DNA from: VRUE01 sp963708115
Lineage (GTDB): Bacteria > Actinomycetota > Thermoleophilia > Solirubrobacterales > 70-9
NCBI GenBank assembly: GCA_963708115.1
Contig: CAVPRX010000001.1
Span: 372,001 to 436,000, forward strand
Length of the DNA stretch: 64,000 nt
Reading direction: 5' to 3'
Both the position numbers and the translations under genes were made by a program. The notes below the pieces were generated by a model. The model had not been told where the DNA came from, searched no databases, and saw only the letters and a list, made by a program, of their open reading frames with translations. Position 1 is the first letter of the stretch. Every line of letters starts with the position of its first letter. Positions 6,562 through 14,609 of this stretch are shown piece after piece.

Positions 6562-8268
6562 ATGGTGAGCGCCGAGGAAATCGGCGCGGTTGCCGTCTTC
6601 GCGGATCTCTCCAGCGGCGAGCGCGAACGGCTTTCTCGCGCGGCGGCGGATCTGAGCCTCGAGCCGGGCGAGTACGCGGCGCACGAGGGCGACGAGCGCG
6701 CGATCTTCGCCGTGCTCGAGGGGCACATCGAGGCGGTCAAGTCCGTCGACGGGGTCGAGCGCGTCGTCGGCGAGCGTCACCCGGGCGACGTCTTCGGGGA
6801 GGTGCCGATCGTGCTCGGGACCGTATTCCCGGTCGGCTTTCGCGCCGCGGAGAGGTCGCGCGTGATGCGAATCGAACCTCACGACTACCACGCCGTCGCA
6901 GCCGTGGTACCAGACGTCGGCAAGGAGATCGGCAAGCTCGCGGGTCACCGGATGGGCGGCTCGCGCGGCCTGGAGGGCATCGCGGCCGAACCGCCGCCGC
7001 CACGCGCGATCGTGGTCGGGAATCGCTGGGATGCATCCTGCGCCGAGCTGCGGCGCTTTCTGGACCGCAACCAGATCACCTTCAAGTGGCTCACGCCGGA
7101 GACGTCTGACGCGGCGGACCAGTGGGGCGGCCCTCTTCCGGCCGAAGAGGACTGGCCCGCGATACGGGTCGTAGACGGCAAGACCGCGGTGAGGCCCCAC
7201 CTCCGCAGGGTGGCCGAGCTGCTCGGCGTCGACACGGAGGCGCGCGCCGCGGAGTACGACACGGTGATCGTCGGCGCCGGGCCCGCCGGGCTGGCTGCCG
7301 CCGTGTACGGGGCCTCGGAGGGACTGCGCACGATCGTGGTCGAGCGGGAGGCGCCTGGAGGCCAGGCCGGCACCTCCTCCCGAATCGAGAACTACCTCGG
7401 TTTTCCCTCGGGGGTCTCGGGAGACGAGCTGGCGAGCCGCGCGCTGAGGCAGGCGAAGAGGCTAGGCGCCGAGATCCTCGTAACCCGCTCGATCGCGCGG
7501 ATCGACGCCGCGAGCCGTGAGCTGCACCTCGACGCCGGCGATGTGCTGCGCGCACGCACGATCATCCTCGCCTGTGGGGTCACCTGGCGGCACCTCTCGA
7601 TCGAGGGCTTCGACCGACTTGCCGGCAAAGGCATCTCCTACGGGGCGGCGCGCAGCGAAGCTTCGAACACGCACGGGCTCGACGTCCATATCGTCGGCGC
7701 CGGCAACTCGGCAGGGCAGGCCGCTCTGTTCTTCTCCACCCACGCGAAGAGCGTGACGATCCTCTGCCGGGGCGAGAGGCTCGAGAAGAGCATGTCGCGC
7801 TACCTCGTCGACCAACTCGCGACGCGGTCTAACATCGACGTGATCTTCGGCGCCGAAGTGGCAGCCGTACACGGCGACAGCTCGCTCGAGGCGATCGACG
7901 TCCGCAGCACTGCGACGGGAGATACGTCCCAGCTCGAGTCCGGTGGGCTGTTCATCTTCATCGGAGCCGACGCCGAGACGGACTGGCTGCCGCCGGAGAT
8001 CGCGCTCGACCACCATGGCTACGTGCTCACCGGCTCCGACATGCGCGCGGCCGAACGCTGGACGCTCGACCGCGACCCGTACCTCCTAGAGACGAGCGTG
8101 CCAGGCATCTTCGCCTGTGGCGACGTCCGCTTCGGCCCCGTGAAGCGCGTCGCCGCCGCCGTCGGCGAGGGCAGCATGGCCATCGCCTTCGTGCACCAGT
8201 ACCTCAAGGAGGCGGACGTCGTCAACTGGGTGGATCAGACAGCCGAGCCGGCAGCGCCGTCCCGGTAA
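6562..8268 (+). CDS. cNMP-binding domain / thioredoxin-reductase-like fusion without CxxC
   Basis: 568 residues in three parts. Residues 1-125 are a cyclic-nucleotide-binding (Crp-type) beta-roll (LSLEPGEYAAHEGDE, ERHPGDVFGEVPIVLGT). Residues about 145-225 are a short thioredoxin/glutaredoxin-like linker (ASCAELRRFLDRNQI, WPAIRVVDG). Residues 235-555 are a thioredoxin-reductase-like FAD/NAD(P)H module (VIVGAGPAGLAAAVYGASEG, VGAGNSAGQAALFF, IFACGDVRFGPVKRVAAAVG). Where TrxB has SYCATCDG this protein has SYGAARSE, so the dithiol is absent. It may reduce something else or act as a nucleotide-sensing flavoprotein. A TTG at 6511 would add 17 residues. Confidence 0.87.
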   Translation: MVSAEEIGAVAVFADLSSGERERLSRAAADLSLEPGEYAAHEGDERAIFAVLEGHIEAVKSVDGVERVVGERHPGDVFGEVPIVLGTVFPVGFRAAERSRVMRIEPHDYHAVAAVVPDVGKEIGKLAGHRMGGSRGLEGIAAEPPPPRAIVVGNRWDASCAELRRFLDRNQITFKWLTPETSDAADQWGGPLPAEEDWPAIRVVDGKTAVRPHLRRVAELLGVDTEARAAEYDTVIVGAGPAGLAAAVYGASEGLRTIVVEREAPGGQAGTSSRIENYLGFPSGVSGDELASRALRQAKRLGAEILVTRSIARIDAASRELHLDAGDVLRARTIILACGVTWRHLSIEGFDRLAGKGISYGAARSEASNTHGLDVHIVGAGNSAGQAALFFSTHAKSVTILCRGERLEKSMSRYLVDQLATRSNIDVIFGAEVAAVHGDSSLEAIDVRSTATGDTSQLESGGLFIFIGADAETDWLPPEIALDHHGYVLTGSDMRAAERWTLDRDPYLLETSVPGIFACGDVRFGPVKRVAAAVGEGSMAIAFVHQYLKEADVVNWVDQTAEPAAPSR

Positions 8269-8457
8269 GCCTAGGCGAGGCACTCACAGGCCAGCGGGAG
8301 CAACCGATGCAACTGCTGTCGCAGGCGCCCAGGCGCTGAGTCGGGCGGGGACGACCCGCCGAAACGTTTTGACTTAGTGTCCGCGACAGGATGATCCGCG
8401 GCACCGGACAAGCGTCCAGCGAATGGTCAAGGACCAGCTTATGCTCAACGACGCCCG

Positions 8458-9876
8458 ATGAGTGACTCACTCGACACGGACGTGGCGGTCGTGGGGGCCG
8501 GCCTGGCGGGTCTCACCGCGGCCCGCGACCTGGCGAGGGCCGGGGCATCGGTGCTCGTCGTCGAGGCCCGCCCGCGCGTGGGCGGGCGGCTCCTGAACGA
8601 GGAGATCGGCGACGGCAAGGTGGTCGAGGTGGGCGGCCAGTGGATGGGGCCCACCCAGCAGCGGCTCGCCGCGCTGGCGACCGAGCTCGGGGTCGAGACC
8701 TTCCCCACCTACGACGAGGGGAAGCACGTCTTCGAGCTGCGCGGCAGACGGCTCTCCTACTCGGGGCAGCTGACCGATGCGCCGATGGGAGTCAGCCGGC
8801 GCCTGGTGCGCTTCTTCTCGCCGCTGGTGCTCGCTGACTTCGTGCAGGCGGGGCTGCGACTCGAACGGATGGCGAGCTCGGTACCGCTCGAGGGTCCGTG
8901 GGAAGCCCCGCGGGCGAGACGTTGGGACGGGCAGACCTTCGCCTCGTGGCTGCGCCGAAACGTGCCGACCAGCGGTGCCCGCCATATCTTCGGCCTGGCG
9001 ACCGAGGCGATCTGGGCGGCCGAGCCGACCGATCTCTCGCTGCTCCATATGCTCTTCTACGTCCGCTCCGGCGGTGGCTTCGAATCGCTGATCGACACCC
9101 GGGAAGGCGCCCAGCAGGAACGCTTCCACGGCGGCTCCCAACTGCTCGCGCAGCGACTCGCCGAGCAACTGGGCGATGAGCGCGTCCTGCTCGACGCTCC
9201 GGTGAGCGCGATCGCGCACGGCGAGGGTGAGGTGGTGCTCCACGCCGGCGGTGCGGACGGCGACGCAAAGGCGGTTTCGATCAAGGCGAAGCGCGCGATC
9301 CTGGCCCTTTCGCCCACCCTGACCGGCCGCGTCGCCTACGACCCGCCCCTGCCGGGCCGGCGCGACCAGCTCACCCAGCGGATGCCGCAGGGGACGGTGA
9401 TCAAGACCATGGCCTTATACGACCGCCCCTTCTGGCGGGAGGCGGGAATGTCCGGCCAGGCGATCACCGACGCCAGTCCCGCCCGCATCGTCTACGACAA
9501 CTCTCCCCCCGACGGCACGCCCGGCGTGCTGCTCGGCTTCGTCGAGGGCCGTATCGCCCGCCACTGGGGCTCGATGCCCGCCGGCGCCCGCCGCGAGGCG
9601 GTTCTCGCCGGCCACGCCAGGCTCTTCGGCCCGCGCGCCGAGAAGCCCGAGCGCTATATCGAGCGGGTCTGGGCCGACGAGGAGTGGAGCCGCGGCTGCT
9701 ACGGATCGCTGATGGTCCCCGGCGGTTGGACCGAATACGGGCACGCGCTGCGCGAGCCGGTCGGCCCGCTGCACTGGGCAAGCGCCGAGACCGCCACTGT
9801 GTGGAACGGCTACATGGACGGGGCCGTGCAGTCAGGCGAACGCGCCGCCGGCGAGGTGCTGCGGGCGCTCGGGTAG
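8458..9876 (+). CDS. Flavin monoamine oxidase family FAD enzyme
   Basis: 472 residues. N-terminal FAD Rossmann motif VAVVGAGLAGLTAARDLARA, then VVEARPRVGGRL and GGQWMGPTQQR, as in monoamine oxidases and related amine oxidases. The C-terminal FAD-binding segment is ASAETATVWNGYMDGAVQSG followed by ERAAGEVL. The family oxidises primary or secondary amines to imines, giving H2O2; the substrate is not predictable. Single gene, followed by a strong inverted repeat likely to act as terminator. Confidence 0.9.
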   Translation: MSDSLDTDVAVVGAGLAGLTAARDLARAGASVLVVEARPRVGGRLLNEEIGDGKVVEVGGQWMGPTQQRLAALATELGVETFPTYDEGKHVFELRGRRLSYSGQLTDAPMGVSRRLVRFFSPLVLADFVQAGLRLERMASSVPLEGPWEAPRARRWDGQTFASWLRRNVPTSGARHIFGLATEAIWAAEPTDLSLLHMLFYVRSGGGFESLIDTREGAQQERFHGGSQLLAQRLAEQLGDERVLLDAPVSAIAHGEGEVVLHAGGADGDAKAVSIKAKRAILALSPTLTGRVAYDPPLPGRRDQLTQRMPQGTVIKTMALYDRPFWREAGMSGQAITDASPARIVYDNSPPDGTPGVLLGFVEGRIARHWGSMPAGARREAVLAGHARLFGPRAEKPERYIERVWADEEWSRGCYGSLMVPGGWTEYGHALREPVGPLHWASAETATVWNGYMDGAVQSGERAAGEVLRALG

Positions 9877-9901
9877 ACCGGGCTCCGACGGGAGCCAGGC
9901 T

Positions 9902-9947
9902 CATCGATGCAGCCCACCAACCGCCGTAACGGGGCGCTGCATCGATG
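9902..9947 (+). terminator. Hairpin after the amine oxidase gene
   Basis: CATCGATGCAGC (9902-9913) and GCTGCATCGATG (9936-9947) are perfect 12-bp arms around a 22-base loop, starting 25 bases after the stop codon. There is no U-run, as is common for actinobacterial terminators. Could also be an operator. Confidence 0.5.
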
Positions 9948-10396
9948 GCCCACTACCTCCCGAAAGCCACCCGGAGACGCGCAACTACCGCTCGCTTGCA
10001 GCACGATCTCCGGTCCTCCCATGTTAGATGCCTCAGATTGCTAAGACATCTAAAACTATAGTAACCGAAGACACCCTCCGTAAGCCGAAACCTGAAGCCG
10101 CCCCACCTCAACTGGCACTCATCGTCGCGATCAACACGACACACCTGTAGACAATATGTGTGGTTCGCAACACCTACAGTCACCGCGGCGTAATGGCCAA
10201 GCTAAATCGGAAGCGCTTCACATCTCGGTGCATCTCCGGCGCGTCGATCTCAATGTCGATGCCGCGGCCGAGGAGAGCTTCTACGAGAGGGAGGGATTGC
10301 TGGAGCCGACTCAAGCATGATGAGCTCCTCGTTGCCCTGAGACCTGGGGGCCGGTCTGCCGCAGTCAGCTCACCGCTATGCTGCGGCGCGCAACAT
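9948..10396. other. Intergenic stretch, no confident gene
   Basis: About 450 bases of visibly lower GC than the neighbourhood. It contains a 7-bp inverted repeat TTAGATG...CATCTAA (about 10024-10052). It also holds a 54-codon frame (10156-10320, plus) whose end reads LHISVHLRRVDLNVDAAAEE before SFYEREGLLE; this resembles the tail of a small regulatory or antitoxin-type protein but cannot be assigned. A decayed small gene beside the tRNA is the best guess. Confidence 0.3.
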
Positions 10397-10468
10397 GGCG
10401 GCCATAGTTCAACGGTAGAACTTCGCGTTGTGGTCGCGACAATGAGGGTTCGATTCCCTCTGGTCGCC
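10397..10468 (+). tRNA. tRNA-His (GTG anticodon)
   Basis: Cloverleaf fits throughout: an 8-bp acceptor stem GGCGGCCA/TGGTCGCC that includes the extra G(-1) paired with C73, diagnostic of tRNA-His; D arm GTTC/GAAC; anticodon stem TCGCG/CGCGA with loop TTGTGGT giving anticodon GTG; T arm GAGGG-TTCGATT-CCCTC. The 3' CCA is not encoded. Confidence 0.96.
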
Positions 10469-10476
10469 TTTAGCTC

Positions 10477-11193
10477 TCAGCAGTTGCCGATCGCCAGGCT
10501 GGCGAAGGCCCGAAAGCCCGGTGTCGAGCGGTCGGTGAGCGGTCCCTGAGCCTCGCCGGCCTGCCGGCGCAGCTCGGTCGGCGCGCCCGGCCCGAGCGCC
10601 GCTCGGGCCTCCTCGGCCATCTCCGGCTCGGCCAACCAGGCGTCCACTAGGCCTGCGTCGGCCTCCGGGTGGAAGAGGACGCCCCAGGCGTTGCCGCGGC
10701 GGAACGCCTGCAGCGCCGTCCTCTCCGAGGACGCCAGGCGCACGGCGCCGTCCGGCAGGTCGAACACGTCGCCGTGCCAGTGCAGGACCGTCGTCCGCGG
10801 CGCGAGCGCACCGACGACCGGGTCGGCGGGATCGTGGATCTCCACTGGCGCGAAGCCGATCTCGGCTCCCTCCCCCGCGCTCACCTCGGCTCCGAGCGCC
10901 CGCGCGAGGAGCTGGGCGCCGAGACAGATGCCAAGCACCGGCATCTCCTGCCGTACCGCCTCCGCCAACCACTCGCGCTCGGCCGCCAGCCCCGGGTAGC
11001 GCTCGACCTCGTCGGCGTTCATCGGGCCGCCCATGACGAGGGCTGCCGAGACCTCGGCGTGGCTCGGCAGCGAGTCGCCGGCGAGCGGTTCGACCGTGCG
11101 AACCTCGAGGCCCGCACAGGCATCTAGGATCCGGTGCGGAGCCTCCCAGGACACATGTTGGATGGCCAGCAGGACTGGGCGGTCGGTGCTCAT
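10477..11193 (-). CDS. Class I glutamine amidotransferase-like protein
   Basis: 238 residues, a GMP-synthase-like GATase domain standing alone. Nucleophile elbow GICLGAQLLARALG (Cys), oxyanion region LVMGGPMNADEVERYPGLAA, and the His-Glu pair in GVLFHPEAD. The HWHGDVFDLP strand is typical of stand-alone GATase1 proteins that hydrolyse glutamine or gamma-glutamyl compounds. The start ATG is followed by STDRPVLLAIQHVSWE. It lies convergent to tRNA-His with only 8 bases between, and divergent from the repeat-protein gene. Substrate uncertain. Confidence 0.88.
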   Translation of the reverse strand: MSTDRPVLLAIQHVSWEAPHRILDACAGLEVRTVEPLAGDSLPSHAEVSAALVMGGPMNADEVERYPGLAAEREWLAEAVRQEMPVLGICLGAQLLARALGAEVSAGEGAEIGFAPVEIHDPADPVVGALAPRTTVLHWHGDVFDLPDGAVRLASSERTALQAFRRGNAWGVLFHPEADAGLVDAWLAEPEMAEEARAALGPGAPTELRRQAGEAQGPLTDRSTPGFRAFASLAIGNC

Positions 11194-11225
11194 CGCCGGC
11201 AGGCTAACCGCGCTACGGTTGCCGG

Positions 11226-11475
11226 GTGCCAGTGCGACGCGGGATCGCTTTCTTCCGGCCGGAGGCTCGCCCGGCGGCCATCACCGGCGTGCAGATGCGC
11301 GGCGCGACGGCGATCGGGGCATTGGCCGTCGGCGCCGCCGCCGTCGGTGGCTTCGCGATCGGCCGGCTCACCGTCGGCCGGCTCTCGATCGACAGGGCGA
11401 CGATCAGGCGGCTGAAGATCGGCGAGCTCGAGGTCGAGAGGCTGCACTGCCCGACGGCACGCCACCCCCGGGATG
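11226..11475 (+). CDS. Pentapeptide-like repeat (beta-helix) protein, 3' end unresolved
   Basis: After a short N-terminus (FFRPEARPAAITGVQMRGA) the protein is a run of five-residue repeats such as ATAIG-ALAVG-AAAVG-GFAIG, then RLTVG-RLSID-RATIR-RLKIG, then ELEVERL. This pattern suggests a small right-handed beta-helix with a hydrophobic first half and a charged second half, perhaps membrane-associated. No stop occurs before the next gene begins: the frame stays open to 12239 but is low-complexity beyond here. A one-base shift would end it on the TGA at 11474-11476, overlapping the next ATG as ATGA. The real end is therefore uncertain. Confidence 0.5.
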
Positions 11476-12457
11476 AGACGAGCGGGTCTCCTCGCCATCG
11501 CGCTGATCGCGCTCGGCGCCTGGCCGGCCGCGGCGCAGGCCGCTCGGCCCCTATCCGAGCCTGGGCAGCTGCCAGGTCTTCCCCGACCCGCCGCCCTCGC
11601 TCTCCCCCCGCGCGCCCTCTCTGCCCAACGAGGCCGCTTGGAACCAGGACATCTCCTACGCCCCGATCGCCGCCAACTCCGCCGCGACCGTCGCCTACAT
11701 CGACTCCCACGGTGGCAATTACCTCCACCCCGACTTCGGCTCGCCGCGCACCTACGGCTTTCCCTACGCCGTCGTCGGCCCCGGCCAGCCCGAGCTGCCG
11801 ATCCACTACACCGCCTACGGCGATGAGAGCGACCGCGGTCCGTTCCCGATCCCCGCCGGCGCCCCGGTCGAGGGCGGCAACCACAGCGACGGCGACCGCC
11901 ACGTTCTCGTCGTCGACCGCTCCAGCTGCATGCTCTACGAGCTCTACCGCGGCTTCGCTCAGCACGACGGCGAGCCGCGCTGGAATGCCGACTCGGGCGT
12001 CAAGTGGGACCTGGGCTCGGCGGCGCTGCGGCCCGACTCGTGGACCTCGGCCGACGCCGCGGGGCTGCCGATCTTCCCCGGCCTGGTCCGCTACGACGAG
12101 GCCGCCTCCGGCCATATCGACCACGCGATCCGGGTCACCTTCGACAGCACTCGCAACGCCTGGGTCCACCCCGCCTCGCACTGCGCCGGCGACACCGCCA
12201 ACCCCAGTGCACCGGCGATGGGGACGCGCCTGCGGTTGAAGCCCGGCTACGGCCTCGGGCGCTTCAGCGGCGCGGCGAAGACGATCGCCGAAGCGATGAA
12301 GCACTACGGGATGATCGTCGCCGACAACGGCTCCAACTGGTACTTCAGCGGCAGCAGCGACCGGCGCTGGGACGACGAGAACCTCAATCAACTGAAGGGG
12401 ATCCCTGGCAGCGCCTTCCAAGTCGTGCGCAGCGCCGCCCGCGCACACGCCTGCTGA
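11473..12457 (+). pseudogene. Secreted conserved protein gene with a frameshift after the signal peptide
   Basis: ATG at 11473 opens a signal peptide, MRRAGLLAIALIALGAWPAA followed by AQAARP. Just after it, near 11549-11553, the reading must move by one base. From there the other frame encodes a coherent protein without a stop: SLGSCQVFPDPPPSLSPRAP, EAAWNQDISYAP, HPDFGSPRTYGFPYAVVG, LVVDRSSCMLYELYRGF, KWDLGSAALRPDSWTSADAA, MKHYGMIVADNGSNWYFSG and NQLKGIPGSAFQVV. The second frame has no start of its own between its last stop (11504) and 11930. Removing one C from the CCCC at about 11549-11552 would restore AARPYPSLGSC. Function unknown; a secreted actinobacterial-type protein. Confidence 0.75.
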
Positions 12458-12468
12458 GCCCTAGGCTC

Positions 12469-13062
12469 CTAACCGCCGCCGAGCGAGACGTGGCGAAACT
12501 CGGCCCGCAACCGGGACTCCAGTTCCGCCGCCGGGCCCGCGTCCTTCTCCTCCCCCGCGCCGCTGATCAGCACCACCTCGTTTGCCGGGAAGCTCTGCAA
12601 CTGGTCCTCCACGGCCTGCAGGACGTCCTCGTCGCCGACCCGCGCCTCGGCGGCGATGCCGGCCTTGGCTAGCGCCGCCACGGTGGCGACGAGGTTCTGC
12701 TGGGCGACCTGGCGCGCCCCCTCCACGTCGGAGGCCCAGCGATCGAGAAAGCCGATCCTGGCCGGTGAGAGAACGAGCACGTCGGCATCCTCGCTACCGC
12801 CGAGTGTCGCTGCGGCGGCGATCCGCCCGACCGCGGCCGGCTCTTCGACTGGGCAGGTGGTGACGAGAAGGACGTGCCGCCGCCCGTCCTCAGCGGGCGA
12901 GCCCAACGGACCGAGCGGACGCTGCCGCGCCGCTATCAAGACGATCGTGAAGGCGACCAGCGACGCGACTCCAACCCCCAGACCGGGGCCGGCGATCGCG
13001 AATCCCGCAACTATCGGGACCACGATCGCGGCCGCGATCAAGGGCAACTTCCATGGGGCCAT
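12469..13062 (-). CDS. Membrane-anchored universal-stress-like protein
   Basis: 197 residues. Two N-terminal membrane helices (residues about 5-46) are followed by a cytoplasmic Rossmann-like domain with RRHVLLVTTCPVEEP, DADVLVLSPARIGFLDRWAS and LQSFPANEVVLISGAGEEKD. The order and motifs resemble two other proteins here, the genes at 51097-51744 and 52392-53273, which share a WASD segment and a FPAxEVVIS-type strand. A USP (universal stress protein)-type fold is inferred. Convergent with the frameshifted secreted gene. Confidence 0.65.
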   Translation of the reverse strand: MAPWKLPLIAAAIVVPIVAGFAIAGPGLGVGVASLVAFTIVLIAARQRPLGPLGSPAEDGRRHVLLVTTCPVEEPAAVGRIAAAATLGGSEDADVLVLSPARIGFLDRWASDVEGARQVAQQNLVATVAALAKAGIAAEARVGDEDVLQAVEDQLQSFPANEVVLISGAGEEKDAGPAAELESRLRAEFRHVSLGGG

Positions 13063-13086
13063 GGCCCCGATTGTGGCTAGGAACGT

Positions 13087-13230
13087 CTAGACGCGACGCC
13101 TGGTGCCACCGAACATCGGAAACAGCAGCATCGCCAGTCCGATCAGGATCACGATGATCCCGAGGATGTAGCTGACAAGCAGCGCTAGCACGATCCCAAC
13201 GAGGATTACAACTATTGAGCTTGGAGTCAT
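13087..13230 (-). CDS. 47-residue single-helix membrane peptide
   Basis: Encodes MTPSSIVVILVGIVLALLVS followed by YILGIIVILIGLAMLLF and a basic RRRV end, that is, one or two closely packed membrane helices. Its ATG overlaps the TGA of the photolyase gene (ATGA), so translation is very likely coupled. Too short for most gene callers. Similar small actinobacterial membrane peptides are annotated only as hypothetical. Confidence 0.7.
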   Translation of the reverse strand: MTPSSIVVILVGIVLALLVSYILGIIVILIGLAMLLFPMFGGTRRRV

Positions 13231-14609
13231 GGCGTCTGTCTACCCTGCCCCGATTCCCGCAAACGCCTGAATTGGACAGCGGCTTCCTCGTGGTCGACGA
13301 TGGGCACCGGGTACTCGAGCGCGCGTCGCTCGGCAGGCTCCAGCCCCCAGGGTTCATGCACATCGCCGCCTGGAAGCGCGGCGAGCTCAGGGACGTAGCG
13401 CCGCACATACTCGCCCTCGGGGTCGAAACGACGGGCCTGGCGCAGCGGGCTCAGCACCCGGTTGGGACGGGTGTCGTTGCCGGTTCCCGCCACCCACTGC
13501 CAGTTGCCGACGTTGTTGGCCAGGTCGGCGTCGACCAGGAGCCCGGCGAAGTGCTCGGCGCCGAGCCGCCAGTCCATATACAGAGTCTTGGTCAGGAAGG
13601 AGGCGACGATCATCCGCGCCCGGTTGTGCATGAAGCCCTCGCGTGCCAGCTGTCGCATCCCGGCGTCGACCACCGGGTAGCCGGTGCGGCCCCGCCGCCA
13701 AGCCTCAGCGAGGCGCTTGCTGCGCCGCCAGCGGTCGCCGCGGACGCGGTAGTCGGCCCGCGGTAGGTCTGGCCTTGCGGCCAGCACCTGGTGGTGGAAA
13801 TCGCGCCAGCAGAGCTGGCGGGCAAACGCCTGCCCGCCGGGACGGCCCTCGACCCGCGCCAGCACCGTCGCCGGCGAGAGGCAGCCGAAGTGGAGATCGG
13901 CGCCGATGTGGGAGGTTCCGGCGTCGGCAGCGAGGACGTCGCGGTCGGCCTCGTAGCCGGCGAGCCCACCATGCAGCCAGCGCTCGAGTCGCTTCCGCGC
14001 GGCCGTCTCGCCGCCCTCCGACAAGTCCGGTGAGGGCGCCTCGCCGCTGAGGCTCTGCAAAGACGGGATCCGTCCCACGCGTACACCCGACGGCAAGGTC
14101 AGCTTGCGCGGCACAGGATGCGATGCGCGGCGCGGCTGCTCGGACCAGACGCGCCAAAAGGGGGTGAAGACGCGGTAGTGGTCACCGCCTCCCGGCACCA
14201 GCTCGCCGGGCTCGGCGACGGTGACGCCGGCGTGGGTCCGCAAACGCACCCCCGCCTGCTCGCACCCGGCCGCCAGCCTCCGCTGGCGCCGCCGGGCGTA
14301 GGCGCTGTAGTCGTCGCCGAGATGGATTGAGGAGGCGTCGCATTCCCCCGCGACCCGCAGCGCCTCCGCGACCGGGTCGCCGCGGCGCAGCACCAAGCGA
14401 GCGCCCCGCACGCGCAGCGAGCCGTCGAGGTCATGCAGGGAATCGAGCAGGAAGGCGAGCCGGTTCGCCGATCCGCAGCTGCCGCGGAGAAGCACGTCAT
14501 CGAGTACGAAGAGGGGGACGACGCGCTCCGCTTCGCGCGCGGCGGCGGCGAGCGCGGGCTGGTCTCGCACCCGCAGGTCGCGGGTGAAGAGGATGACGGC
14601 GCAGCTCAC
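13227..14609 (-). CDS. phr: Deoxyribodipyrimidine photolyase/cryptochrome
   Basis: 460 residues, typical for class I photolyases. N-terminal antenna-binding domain (VILFTRDLRVRDQPALAAAA, PLFVLDDVLL) and C-terminal FAD domain (SPATVLARVEG, FARQLCWRDFHHQVL, VDAGMRQLAREGFMHNRARM, LTKTLYMDWRLGAEHFAGLL, DLANNVGNWQWVAGTGND). The Trp residues of the electron-transfer chain appear in the usual NWQWVAGTG and MDWR segments. It repairs UV-induced pyrimidine dimers using light. The GTG start overlaps the stop of the upstream NAD-binding protein gene (GTGA), so it belongs to the minus-strand operon. Confidence 0.95.
   Translation of the reverse strand: MSCAVILFTRDLRVRDQPALAAAAREAERVVPLFVLDDVLLRGSCGSANRLAFLLDSLHDLDGSLRVRGARLVLRRGDPVAEALRVAGECDASSIHLGDDYSAYARRRQRRLAAGCEQAGVRLRTHAGVTVAEPGELVPGGGDHYRVFTPFWRVWSEQPRRASHPVPRKLTLPSGVRVGRIPSLQSLSGEAPSPDLSEGGETAARKRLERWLHGGLAGYEADRDVLAADAGTSHIGADLHFGCLSPATVLARVEGRPGGQAFARQLCWRDFHHQVLAARPDLPRADYRVRGDRWRRSKRLAEAWRRGRTGYPVVDAGMRQLAREGFMHNRARMIVASFLTKTLYMDWRLGAEHFAGLLVDADLANNVGNWQWVAGTGNDTRPNRVLSPLRQARRFDPEGEYVRRYVPELAALPGGDVHEPWGLEPAERRALEYPVPIVDHEEAAVQFRRLRESGQGRQTP

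Noticed and set aside
8336..8362. Short GC hairpin (GGCGGG/CCCGCC) after the fusion reductase gene
   Set aside because: Six base pairs in GC-rich DNA is too common to call a terminator with confidence.
10160..10549. A 129-codon ORF crossing the tRNA-His gene
   Set aside because: A coding gene cannot be supported across a complete tRNA, and the translation has no family features.
11226..12239. A single 337-codon protein from the repeat-protein start
   Set aside because: After the pentapeptide-like part the translation is low-complexity and overlaps a conserved protein in another frame, so the long reading is a shadow.
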